Assembly (NCBI GenBank): GCA_040768665.1
Contig: JAXGMN010000101.1
Coordinates: forward strand, 1-22,611
Direction: 5' to 3'
DNA: 22,611 bases
Origin: JABWBD01 sp040768665
GTDB lineage: Bacteria; Planctomycetota; Planctomycetia; Pirellulales; Thermoguttaceae
In this document: piece after piece, positions 1 to 7,250 of the stretch
Position numbering within the stretch: the stretch's first letter is position 1
Layout of the letters: every line of letters begins with the position of its first letter
The notes under the pieces: model-generated
What the model was told of the DNA's origin: nothing
The model's database searches: none
The model's input: only the letters and a program-made list of their open reading frames with translations
Made by a program: the position numbers and the translations under genes

Positions 1-915
1 GAGCCATTGCTTCCTTGTTTCCGGACCAATCTTGTCCGCATGATGCTGCCACGCCTGACGCATGATGGTCGGCTGCTCGAAGTAGAGCGACGTGAACCAA
101 CTGACCACCAGCGTGCCCTTGCACGTTTCGATGACGCCCGTGTCCCGGTCGTCGAGGGGCGTATTGTTGATGGTGACAACGTCGGACCAGGTCTTGCCGT
201 TGTCGCGAGAGCGGACCATTTGGGTCTTGCCCCAGGGACAGACGTGAGCGTCCCGGTCGCCGGAAAAAGTCACAATCAGCTCGTCTTTGGATGTCCGGAC
301 AATCGTCGGCCAGCCGATGTACCGGCCGGGCTGCTTGCAGATGACGCCGGTCGCGGGGCCCAGCTCATTCTCGGCCAAGGGCCGGAACTTCTTGAAGCGG
401 CTGACGGGAACGAACTTCAACGCGTCGATGTACGCGGCCTTGCCGATGTAGCGGAACACCAGCTTCTCACCATCCAGCCTGACGCTCTTCCGGAATGGCA
501 GCCAGACGTTGAAGTGCTTCGTCGCGGTGGCGCCTTGGTTGGGGACGTCGAGGATGGTGAACTCCGAGTCGGATGCCAGCTTCAGTCCAAAGCCCCCGGG
601 GCGATCCGTCGCCCGCGATTCCACTTCAATATCATAGACGCCCTTCAATGCCGGGGCGTACGTGATGTCAGGCGCCTCCGGGCAGCCGTGAAGCAGAGGG
701 TTTTCGCCCCAGGTTTTGTAGCGCAGGTTCCAGAAGCCGGGCCGGCTCTCGTCGAACAAGACCTTGTCTCTTGGCGTACAGCGTTCGAAATCCTCCCTGA
801 CAATCGGCTCGCCGCGGACGGTGGCCTCGTCGGCGGGCCCGGCTGCGTGCGCGGCGACAGCGCACAGATTGAGCAGGGGCGCCAACAGCAGTGGGACGAG
901 GACAAGGCGTTTCAT
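1..915 (-). CDS. BNR-repeat sialidase-like secreted protein (3' end beyond window)
   Basis: The frame is open from ATG at 915 to the window edge: 305 codons with no stop. The product starts with a signal peptide (MKRLVLVPLLLAPLLNLCAVAAHA). A beta-sandwich-like region of about 130 residues follows, then a propeller region with a clean Asp-box S-R-D-N-G-K-T-W at about residues 236-243 and a repeat-like strand before it (GWPTIVRTSKDELIVTFSGDRD). Asp-boxes of this form mark the BNR/sialidase propeller superfamily. Members cleave sialic acids or related sugars, but many homologues have no known substrate. The catalytic residues and later Asp-boxes lie outside the window, so the activity is open. 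The start is supported by GGGAG just upstream, and its ATG overlaps the stop of the GH36-like gene by 4 bp (ATGA), which implies translational coupling and one operon. Confidence 0.8.
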   Translation of the reverse strand, partial: MKRLVLVPLLLAPLLNLCAVAAHAAGPADEATVRGEPIVREDFERCTPRDKVLFDESRPGFWNLRYKTWGENPLLHGCPEAPDITYAPALKGVYDIEVESRATDRPGGFGLKLASDSEFTILDVPNQGATATKHFNVWLPFRKSVRLDGEKLVFRYIGKAAYIDALKFVPVSRFKKFRPLAENELGPATGVICKQPGRYIGWPTIVRTSKDELIVTFSGDRDAHVCPWGKTQMVRSRDNGKTWSDVVTINNTPLDDRDTGVIETCKGTLVVSWFTSLYFEQPTIMRQAWQHHADKIGPETRKQWL

Positions 916-3140
916 TGTGCACTCCCGCTTTCCTTCTTGGTATCAGTGCCTTCTTGCTTCGCGTAAATAATGATCACCGCGCCGGGCCGATCCGGAATGC
1001 TGAGCGGAAGGCCGGTTTCGAGCAGTTCCCGTCCGGTCATCTCCGTGGCGACTGCGATGTCCAGGTTTGTTAACGTGTAGGTCGCATGCGGATCGAGCCC
1101 GACGAGTCGTGGCCGGGCCGAAGTCTCAGGGCTCTCCTCGCGCCGGAATGCCTGCACCAAACCTTCCCCAGTCTCGGGGCAGTCGAACTGCCAGGCCATC
1201 CACACCTTCTTGTCCTGACTGTACGGCGTCAGCGGATAATAGTCGCCGAGGAAGTAGCGGCCGAACTGCCGCCAATGATTGACCAGGCGTCGGGCCATTG
1301 TGTAGTCGCGCTGCTTCTTGCGCATGTCAAAGCGCAAGGTGAGTTCGGGGCATAGCCCGCTGCGCATCAGGTACAAGTTGTCCCAGACATCTTGCATGGG
1401 CTGGCCGAAGTAGGGCATCCAGGAAGCGATGCCGTAGGTATGGCACTGTTGGCTGATTCCGGGCTGCAGGTAGTCGCTGCGCAACAGCGGCACGGAGCGT
1501 CGCAGGGTCTCCAGGTCGTTGCGCCGTCCGCCGCTGGAGCAGGTGTCGATCAGCATCTCGGGATGACGGCGGCGCAACTCGTCCCAGTAGGCAAGGTAGC
1601 CCATCACGTGCTTGATCTCGGTCATGCCCTGCCGGTCGGGCGCGTCGGCGGCGCGCCACTTGGTGAGGGGATCGATATTGAAGTCCTGACGATACAGACC
1701 GATGCGCTGCTCGACGAGCAGCTTGTCAACGTGATTGACCAGCCACGCCCAGGCTTCCGGGTTGCCCAAGTTCAGAAGGCCGCCCTTAGCGCCGCCAAGA
1801 ATCCATTCGGGATGGTGTTCGGCCAGCCACGTGCCGGCATGGACCCGTTCCGGCTCGAACCAGACGATCGTCTTCGCGCCTTTGGGCCGGATGTAGTCGC
1901 TGATCTCGCGCAGGCCTTTCGGGAACCGCCGCGTGTCGACTTCCCAGGTGCCCGTCTTCGGCCAACCGACCGGGTCGCATGGATACCAGCCCGCGTCCAT
2001 CCACCAATAATCGAGCTTCATGCCTTCTTCCCAGTACCGGTCGAAGAAGAACTTCTGCGACGTGGCATCGGCGCGGTACATGGTGTCGAAGTAGTAGGAA
2101 CTCGATGCACTAAGAAGCAGCGGCGGCAGCTTGCCGCCGGGGCGCGGGACATTGTGCGCCAACATCCAGCGGCGCCAGATGTTCTGCGCGCGAAGGCGAT
2201 CGCCCTTCCAGAACTGGAGGACCATCAGCGGCGTCCGAATCTCCTCGCCGGGCAGCAGCTTGAACCGCGTCGCCTCCTGGCCGGCGCGGATTCGCAGGCG
2301 GCCCGCATCGTCGCAGTGGAAGTCCGCCGCCCATTGCCCTGGCCAGCCGACGACGAGGATCAGCCCCCCATCGCCGGGACGCTGCACGTTGAAATACGAC
2401 AGGTCGCTGTTGGTCGGCCGTCCGCCGGCAGCCGTAATACGCTTTTTCGTCCCCCTCGCCAAGACCGTCTCCAGCGGTCGATAGTCTTCCATGGAACAGG
2501 GACTGCCGATGTGGTGATGGAGGCGGAACTCGCCAACGGGCTTGGCACGACCCTGTGCGGCGGTCCCCTCGACCTGGATGTCCAACGCGCAGATGTCGGC
2601 CAGGATCGGCGTATCTTTGTCGCCGCCATTTCGGAAATAAAGCGTCCATTCCACGGTAGGGAAGTCGCCGTATTGGACGCCCACGCAGCGCAGCACCACC
2701 CCGGTTTTCGGATCGCGATAGGTAAGCGTGTGCTCTGTTTTTTTCCCATCGAGGAGCCGACGGGTGCGCTCGAATGTCCATGTCTTGAGCACCTCGGCCG
2801 ACGGCCGACCGTCGTAGGTGAACGAAAAGAACGGTTCGGCGTCGGGTGCCGAGCGGCCCGCTTGGCGCAGTTCGGACGTTCCCTCCTCGAATTTCGCCGC
2901 CGCCCATCTTTGGGCCTCGGCCATCTCGTCGGAGGTAGGCGAGATGGCGGAGGCCAGGCGGGCAGCCATTACCCATAAGACCGCCGCGCCCGTCAACGAA
3001 CACTGCACGTTTGCTCGAATGGGCAGAAAAGCGTTTCTCCATAGGGAGCCTTTGTTGGGCTCGCAGGGAACTGTCGGCCCGCCCTGGCACGAGCGCTCCG
3101 CCATCCGCAATGGGGTTGAGCTGGATTCCATGTTCGTCAT
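912..3140 (-). CDS. GH36-like alpha-galactosidase, exported
   Basis: The 742-residue product has an N-terminal beta-sandwich (about 85-330), a TIM barrel (about 345-660) and a C-terminal beta domain. Barrel motifs match clan GH-D melibiases: WWMDAGWYP near 379, IVWFEPERV, YRQDFN with the likely nucleophile Asp486, and IDTCSSGGRRND followed by RSDY with the likely acid/base Asp556. Known family members release terminal alpha-galactose by a retaining mechanism. The N-terminus has an unusually long polar stretch before a hydrophobic export-like segment (about residues 44-65). In-frame ATGs exist at codons 1, 4 and 13, none with a strong ribosome site, so the start is uncertain. It begins 30 bp after the LamG-GHL10 gene and overlaps the next gene by 4 bp, so it is the middle gene of a three-gene operon. 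GH27 or GH31 are less likely because the Cys-Ser-Gly-Gly block is GH36-like. Confidence 0.85.
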   Translation of the reverse strand: MTNMESSSTPLRMAERSCQGGPTVPCEPNKGSLWRNAFLPIRANVQCSLTGAAVLWVMAARLASAISPTSDEMAEAQRWAAAKFEEGTSELRQAGRSAPDAEPFFSFTYDGRPSAEVLKTWTFERTRRLLDGKKTEHTLTYRDPKTGVVLRCVGVQYGDFPTVEWTLYFRNGGDKDTPILADICALDIQVEGTAAQGRAKPVGEFRLHHHIGSPCSMEDYRPLETVLARGTKKRITAAGGRPTNSDLSYFNVQRPGDGGLILVVGWPGQWAADFHCDDAGRLRIRAGQEATRFKLLPGEEIRTPLMVLQFWKGDRLRAQNIWRRWMLAHNVPRPGGKLPPLLLSASSSYYFDTMYRADATSQKFFFDRYWEEGMKLDYWWMDAGWYPCDPVGWPKTGTWEVDTRRFPKGLREISDYIRPKGAKTIVWFEPERVHAGTWLAEHHPEWILGGAKGGLLNLGNPEAWAWLVNHVDKLLVEQRIGLYRQDFNIDPLTKWRAADAPDRQGMTEIKHVMGYLAYWDELRRRHPEMLIDTCSSGGRRNDLETLRRSVPLLRSDYLQPGISQQCHTYGIASWMPYFGQPMQDVWDNLYLMRSGLCPELTLRFDMRKKQRDYTMARRLVNHWRQFGRYFLGDYYPLTPYSQDKKVWMAWQFDCPETGEGLVQAFRREESPETSARPRLVGLDPHATYTLTNLDIAVATEMTGRELLETGLPLSIPDRPGAVIIIYAKQEGTDTKKESGSAQ

Positions 3141-3170
3141 AGCTGAGGTTCGATGGTTGAGGTTGTTGCG

Positions 3171-5147
3171 TTACGGCTGGTTTTGGTCCTCGCCGGACCC
3201 GTGCGCCGCGCGGAGCCACGCAGGTCTCGCCGCTTCGCGGAAGGGGCCGGCCCGCAGGGCGTCAATCTGGGCGTCGTCGAGAGAACCGTACCAATAGAGA
3301 GCTACGCCGTTGCCCGGGAATTTCCGCTGGCAGAAGCCGATCAGGTCGGCCACCAGGCGCGCTTCGCGGCTGACCACCTTGCCCGTCTCCGTCTTCTCGT
3401 AGTTGCCCACGATGATCGCGGCCGCTTGGGGACGTTTGAGATGGGCGCGAATCGCTTCGATCTTCTGCCAGGAGAGGCGGCGCGCGTAGTCCATGCTGTA
3501 GATCACGTCCACCCAGCCCTCCTGGGCCCACCAGAAGTCGTTGCGGCCTTGCGTGCCCGGCTTGTCGGTGGGGAGATACGGATGGCCGTCGACGCTGATC
3601 ACCACCTTCGGCCGGGCAGCGCGGGCCTGCACGGCGAACTCGCGAACGATATCGGCAACGGCATCATCTTGCCACCGGACGACGCTCGGATGCGGCCAGC
3701 CCTTCGAGTCGGTCGTCTTCATATCCTCCAGCAGTTCACCACCGAATCGCCGGCGATACGAGGCCTGGGCCGTGGCGCTGGTCGAGATGCCCTTCGTGCG
3801 AATGTAGTCGAGGTTGATCCCGTCGACGTCGTATCGCTCGACGACTTCCATCATCAGTTCGACGGCAAACTTGCGGAATGCCGGGTTGTGCGCCTCGCAC
3901 GCGCCGGCGGGTGTCCCTTCTTCGATAAACGGCGCAAGCGGCTTCCACCGTGCATCCGCGTAGCAAACGCAGAACCAGGGATGCACCTCGATCCCCCGGG
4001 CATGCGCCAGCCGGATCAGGTGTGCCAGCGGGTCGAAGCCCGGCGGCTCCTGGCCCACGATCTTTTCCACACCCGTATCCATCGGCGTCAGGTTGCTCGG
4101 CCAGCACGCGCCGCGGCCGTGCCAAACGCAGGGGACATAGACATTGAAGCCGGCGCGGGCCATGCGCTGGATCACTTCTTCGGCCCCCCCGGGCGAAGCC
4201 CAGCGGCTCGATTCATCCAGCAGGGCTCGACTCTCCTGGATCCGCCCGGCGGCGTCGCGTTTCGGCGCATAGGGCTGTTGGAGTACGTCGTAGAGCCAGG
4301 CCTCCTGCCGCCGCTCGATCGCCTGCCAGTTCGGCTCCTGCGAGCGGAAAACTTCTCGCACCTCCTCCTTGCTCAACATGCGGTCGAGGATGCATAGATG
4401 GTCAAACACGCCATCGGCCGAACGGCCTTTCGCCGAGGATGTGCCACGGTCGCTGCCGAGGTAGAGCGGAGTCCGCGGCGAAGGCGCGGCCCCGCATGGG
4501 CGAACCGTGGCGGCGGCGAGCGAGCCATCGACGTACAATCGGGCCGACGCCTGCTTGCCGAATTGCCAGGTAACCGCGATCTGCCGCCACTGGTCCTTCA
4601 CGAACGTCAGCGGGCAATTGCAGTGCAGATAGAGTTGGTTCTCGAAGACCAGATAGGTATAGGGTGAGCCTTCCGGTTCCCACCACCCGTCGCTGAGCAC
4701 GCAGTAGCCGTGCTTGCCGTCGTCCCATCCCCAGGAGAACAGCGTGTGCGACGGGCCGCTCCCGGTGGTCGACCAGTTCGGCTTGAACCAGAACATGAGC
4801 GTGCCCTGTTGGGGCAGCAGATTGCCCGTCATCGGGATCGCCACGACGCCGCCCGGCTTGATCTCGACGCCCTGCCCCCATTTGCCCGGCACGAGCGAAA
4901 CATCTTGCGTCTGGATGGCAGTAGAGCCGGTGGCCGCTTCGGCCTTTGCCAGCGAGTCGAACGGTTCCACGAAGAGCGTGCCTTCGATCCGTGCCGGCTC
5001 TTGATCGGCGATCGACGCGACCGGCATGTTCGCCGCAATCGCCGCAAGGGCCAGGGAAACGAAGATCGGCAAACGGGATACTCGCAGGTCGGTCGCCGCT
5101 TCGCGGCGTGAAAACAACGCCCGCAACACAATTGCAAGAGTCTTCAT
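3171..5147 (-). CDS. LamG domain plus GHL10 (DUF187-type) glycoside-hydrolase-like protein
   Basis: The product has 658 residues from ATG 5147. I prefer this start to the ATG 26 codons upstream because AAGGA lies 7 bases before it and a hydrophobic export segment follows (about residues 24-45). Residues about 50-220 form a LamG/concanavalin-like sandwich (EGTLFVEPF, GTLMFWFKPNW, QWRQIAVTWQFG, LYVDGSLAAATV). Residues about 265-600 are a TIM-barrel of the GHL10 type: a start like RALLDESSRW, then FNVYVPCVWHGRG, GIEVHPWFCVCY, DGINLDYIRTK with Asp447, and WVDVIYSMDYAR. GHL10 proteins are glycan-active or peptidoglycan-associated hydrolases, and few have been tested biochemically. The LamG domain probably anchors or recognises glycan. 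It is the first gene of the minus-strand operon. Residual uncertainty is about substrate, not family. Confidence 0.82.
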   Translation of the reverse strand: MKTLAIVLRALFSRREAATDLRVSRLPIFVSLALAAIAANMPVASIADQEPARIEGTLFVEPFDSLAKAEAATGSTAIQTQDVSLVPGKWGQGVEIKPGGVVAIPMTGNLLPQQGTLMFWFKPNWSTTGSGPSHTLFSWGWDDGKHGYCVLSDGWWEPEGSPYTYLVFENQLYLHCNCPLTFVKDQWRQIAVTWQFGKQASARLYVDGSLAAATVRPCGAAPSPRTPLYLGSDRGTSSAKGRSADGVFDHLCILDRMLSKEEVREVFRSQEPNWQAIERRQEAWLYDVLQQPYAPKRDAAGRIQESRALLDESSRWASPGGAEEVIQRMARAGFNVYVPCVWHGRGACWPSNLTPMDTGVEKIVGQEPPGFDPLAHLIRLAHARGIEVHPWFCVCYADARWKPLAPFIEEGTPAGACEAHNPAFRKFAVELMMEVVERYDVDGINLDYIRTKGISTSATAQASYRRRFGGELLEDMKTTDSKGWPHPSVVRWQDDAVADIVREFAVQARAARPKVVISVDGHPYLPTDKPGTQGRNDFWWAQEGWVDVIYSMDYARRLSWQKIEAIRAHLKRPQAAAIIVGNYEKTETGKVVSREARLVADLIGFCQRKFPGNGVALYWYGSLDDAQIDALRAGPFREAARPAWLRAAHGSGEDQNQP

Positions 5148-5280
5148 GGAGGTTTCCTTAGCTGGCGATGATGGTTTCTGCTCTCCGTGCTCGCAACGTC
5201 CCGCAGAACCTCCTGGCAGAAGCACCGAAGGCCAGTTTCCGGCAAATGGTTCCTGACACCTCTCGCGGCTCTCAAGCTGG

Positions 5281-5478
5281 TATTGGCTGACAAGACGTTG
5301 TCGAAAAACATGGCCCCGTCCCGTAACCGTTCACGGGGCGGCCGGGGACTGGTCCATTTTTCGGCCAGTTGATGTATTTTGGTGCCAAGAGACGTTTGGC
5401 CGAAAACATGGACCTGTCCCCTCTCTTCCGCCCCGTGAACGGTTACCCCCGTCCTTCTCTTCCGGCGTGAACTGTTAC
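5281..5478 (+). repeat. Older decayed copy of the same element, split by copy A
   Basis: When copy A and one CCCCGTCC are removed, 5281-5321 joins 5455-5478. The result aligns with the right half of the intact elements: TTGGCTGACAAGACGTTG, then TCGAAAAACATGGCCCCGTC, then CTTCTCTTCCGG, CGTGAACTGTTAC. The corresponding intact arm reads CCGAAAACATGGACCTGTCC, CTCTCTTCCGCCCC, GTGAACGGTTAC. The left half of this older copy is not recognisable. It is a relic and the host site of a later insertion. Confidence 0.65.
5323..5446 (+). repeat. MITE/REP-like palindromic element, copy A
   Basis: This 124-bp element has perfect 19-bp terminal inverted repeats, GTAACCGTTCACGGGGCGG at the left and its reverse complement at the right. 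Inside them are near-matching arms: GGGGACTGGTCCATTTTTC on the left, and on the right, read inverted, GGGGACAGGTCCATGTTTTC. The loop is AT-richer. The direct repeat CCCCGTCC lies at 5314-5321 and 5447-5454, one base off flush at the left. The whole can fold into one long hairpin. It has no coding capacity, so any movement would need a transposase encoded elsewhere. Related copies lie at 7062-7184 and 14296-14413. Confidence 0.85.
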
Positions 5479-5618
5479 CTCCTGGGCAACGAGCCCGAGC
5501 CTGCGTATTAACATGTCAGGGTAGCTGAAAAAAGACGAAAACGCCGCTCTCATGAACAAGATAACCCCAAAGGCGCCAACCTCGCAAATCACAACTCGAT
5601 CAGCCTAAAGCAGCAACG

Positions 5619-5799
5619 GTGAATGACCATGATTCTGACTTCAGTACCGGCAACAAGCTGGCTCGCAGGCAATTCCTGCAGAGCGCCGGGGCGATCTGCT
5701 TGTCCAGCGGAGCGTTGGACGGTCTGGCATGGGCGGGGCCGGACGACCGAGGGCCCAAGCTTCGCAAGGGGCACGCGCAGACCCCGGAAGCGAAACAAA
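5619..5799 (+). pseudogene. Orphan Tat leader: 5' remnant of another exported protein
   Basis: From GTG 5619 this frame reads a textbook twin-arginine leader: about 14 polar residues, then LARRQFLQSAGAICLSSG, then ALDGLAWAG and a hydrophilic mature-like start (GPDDRGPKLRKGHAQTPEAK). It is in a different frame from the CE15-like gene. After about codon 60 it loses protein character, where it overlaps the esterase signal peptide, and it stops at 5921. The simplest reading is the truncated beginning of a different Tat substrate, joined by recombination to the esterase. The alternative is a frameshifted esterase that once used this Tat leader. The lost gene's family cannot be told from 60 residues. 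Confidence 0.55.
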
Positions 5800-7065
5800 A
5801 TGTGGTGCGGAATCGGTCTGGCGGCTCTGCTGTTCGCGGGCGGCGCGTGCGCGGCACCCCCGAGCACGCCGACGAGCGTGCTCGCGCGGGCGGACGGCAC
5901 GGGGGAGATCGCGTCCGTTGAGCAGTGGGAGCAGGACGCGCGCCCGCGAATCCTCGAGTTCTTCGGCCGGGAGGTCTGGCCGATCCCGCCGAAGCCGGAT
6001 TCGATTGCGTTCGCGCTCGCCGAACGCTCCGGCAGCGCGCTCGGCCGCCTCGCGGAACGTCGGCAGTACACCGTGACCGTCAAGGGCAAAGGCGGGCAGC
6101 GTTCGTTCAGCGTTCTCGTCTATCTGCCGAAAGCGGAAAGCTCGCGGGGGAAAGTCCCCGCCTTCATCTGTCAGAATTTCTATGGCAACCACACGGTTTC
6201 TTCCGAGCCGGAGGTGTTCATCCCGACGTGCCCGCACCTCCGCAAATCGCCCGCCGGCATGGCGGAACGCGAGGCCATGCGCGGGACGAAGCATTCCCGG
6301 GTGCCCGTCGCGGACATCGTCTCGCGCGGGTTCGCCATCGCCACCTTCTGCTACAGCGAGATCTATCCCGACTTCGGCGGAAAAGACGGTTCGGCGGACA
6401 GCATCTACACCATCTTTGCGCCCGGCGAGTCGGGCGAAAAGACCGCGCTGGGCGCGTGGGCGTGGGCCGACATGCGTGCGCGCGACCTGATTGAGATGCT
6501 CCCGGAGATCGACCAGTCTCGCGTCGCGCTGGCAGGGCACTCGCGTCTGGCGCACACCGCCGCCGTCGCCGCCGCGAACGACACGCGTTTCGCGTGCGTC
6601 TGCCTGAACAATGGCGGCGGCAAGAGCATCCGGCTCTGGCCGAACCTCCTGTATCCGGTTTGGATGTCGGAAAACATGCGGCGGTACGTCAATCTCAACG
6701 TGACCGGGGTTCCGGCCCACGAACTGGAGCGGCTCCGCGCGGAGGGCGGCTGGCCCGATCCGCCCTACGACCAATGGCACCTGCTGGCGTGCGTCGCCCC
6801 GCGTCTCCTGTACATCGACGCCGCGTCGCGCTGCACGACCGCGCCGCCGGACATCCAGCTCAAAGCGATTCTCAATGCCTGCCCGGTCTTCCGGCTGTAT
6901 GGCAAGACGAATTTGCCTGCGGCGGGCTTCGCGGGCGAAACCGGCTGCGTCTTCCACGGCGATGTCGGCTATCACGTCAAAGAAGGCCCGCACAGCATCA
7001 CGGAATTCGACTGGAAGAACTTTATGGACTTTTTGGAAAAACACGGCTGGAACGCCGGCAAGTAG
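5800..7065 (+). CDS. CE15-like (glucuronoyl esterase family) secreted alpha/beta hydrolase
   Basis: The product has 421 residues from ATG 5800. I chose this start because MWCGIGLAALLFAGGACA is a good signal peptide and GGAAG lies upstream. The same frame is open further upstream to ATG 5623, but that segment has no protein character. Family marks are the N-terminal block RPRILEFFGREVW, the nucleophile elbow GHSRLAHTA with Ser248, and GYHVKEGPHSITEFDW with the likely catalytic His398 near the C-terminus. Characterised CE15 enzymes cleave ester bonds between glucuronoyl groups of xylan and lignin alcohols. Here the elbow is Gly-His-Ser-Arg-Leu-Ala-His where bacterial members usually have Gly-Lys, and I see no Glu at either usual acid position (after LNNGGG or in LLYIDAASR). 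The gene sits between element copies A and B, and copy B begins within its last two codons. Confidence 0.75.
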   Translation: MWCGIGLAALLFAGGACAAPPSTPTSVLARADGTGEIASVEQWEQDARPRILEFFGREVWPIPPKPDSIAFALAERSGSALGRLAERRQYTVTVKGKGGQRSFSVLVYLPKAESSRGKVPAFICQNFYGNHTVSSEPEVFIPTCPHLRKSPAGMAEREAMRGTKHSRVPVADIVSRGFAIATFCYSEIYPDFGGKDGSADSIYTIFAPGESGEKTALGAWAWADMRARDLIEMLPEIDQSRVALAGHSRLAHTAAVAAANDTRFACVCLNNGGGKSIRLWPNLLYPVWMSENMRRYVNLNVTGVPAHELERLRAEGGWPDPPYDQWHLLACVAPRLLYIDAASRCTTAPPDIQLKAILNACPVFRLYGKTNLPAAGFAGETGCVFHGDVGYHVKEGPHSITEFDWKNFMDFLEKHGWNAGK

Positions 7066-7199
7066 CCGTTCACGGGGCGGTCGGGGACTGGTCCATTTTT
7101 CGGCCAGTTGATGCATTTTGGCGACAAGACCATTGACCGAAAACATGGACCTGTCCCCCTCTCTTCCGCCCCGTGAACCGTTACCCGGCAAGTAGCCGT
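7055..7199 (+). repeat. 15-bp direct repeat flanking copy B
   Basis: CCGGCAAGTAGCCGT occurs at 7055-7069 and again at 7185-7199, immediately outside the right end of copy B. The first seven bases (CCGGCAA) are flush with both element ends and look like a target-site duplication. The remaining eight coincide with the left element end, so they may be target mimicry or conversion. The repeat duplicates the Gly-Lys-stop codons of the esterase. Confidence 0.75.
7062..7184 (+). repeat. MITE/REP-like palindromic element, copy B, at the esterase stop codon
   Basis: This 123-bp element has the same architecture and orientation as copy A. The left end GTAGCCGTTCACGGGGCGG differs from copy A by one base. 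The right end is the inverted CCGCCCCGTGAACCGTTAC. Inner arms again carry GGACTGGTCCATTTTTCGG and its partner. Its first bases overlap the last codon and TAG stop of the CE15-like gene. The long hairpin directly after the stop could act on transcript ends, which is inference. Confidence 0.85.
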
Positions 7200-7250
7200 A
7201 TTCGCAGGTTCACTACCACTGTATAGTCGAAGCATGAAATGGAGGCAGGC

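Larger units (their letters stand above)
5148..5618. other. Divergent intergenic region filled with palindromic repeats
   Basis: This stretch separates the minus-strand operon from the plus-strand esterase and must hold both sets of promoters, but I cannot pick a convincing promoter. It contains one intact MITE/REP-like element (5323-5446) inserted into an older decayed copy (5281-5321 joined to 5455-5478). At 5236-5260 there is a further repeat-like arm (TTTCCGGCAAATGG then TTCCTGACACC). From 5479 to 5618 I see nothing recognisable apart from short A-rich runs. Confidence 0.6.

Noticed and set aside
1392..2978. Long plus-strand open frame opposite the GH36-like gene
   Set aside because: Composition is Ala/Arg/Gly/Val-rich without motifs, and it mirrors a well-supported gene on the minus strand; antisense frames of this kind are expected at this GC content.
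3153..4397. Plus-strand open frame opposite the LamG-GHL10 gene
   Set aside because: Arg/Ala/Val-rich shadow with no motif; the minus-strand frame has both domains.
5623..5799. N-terminal extension of the CE15-like protein starting at ATG 5623
   Set aside because: The extra 59 residues are Arg/Pro/Trp-rich and not protein-like, and the signal peptide starts at 5800; the overlapping frame carries a Tat leader instead.
5641..7191. Minus-strand open frame opposite the CE15-like gene
   Set aside because: It lacks protein character, and the opposite strand carries clear esterase motifs.
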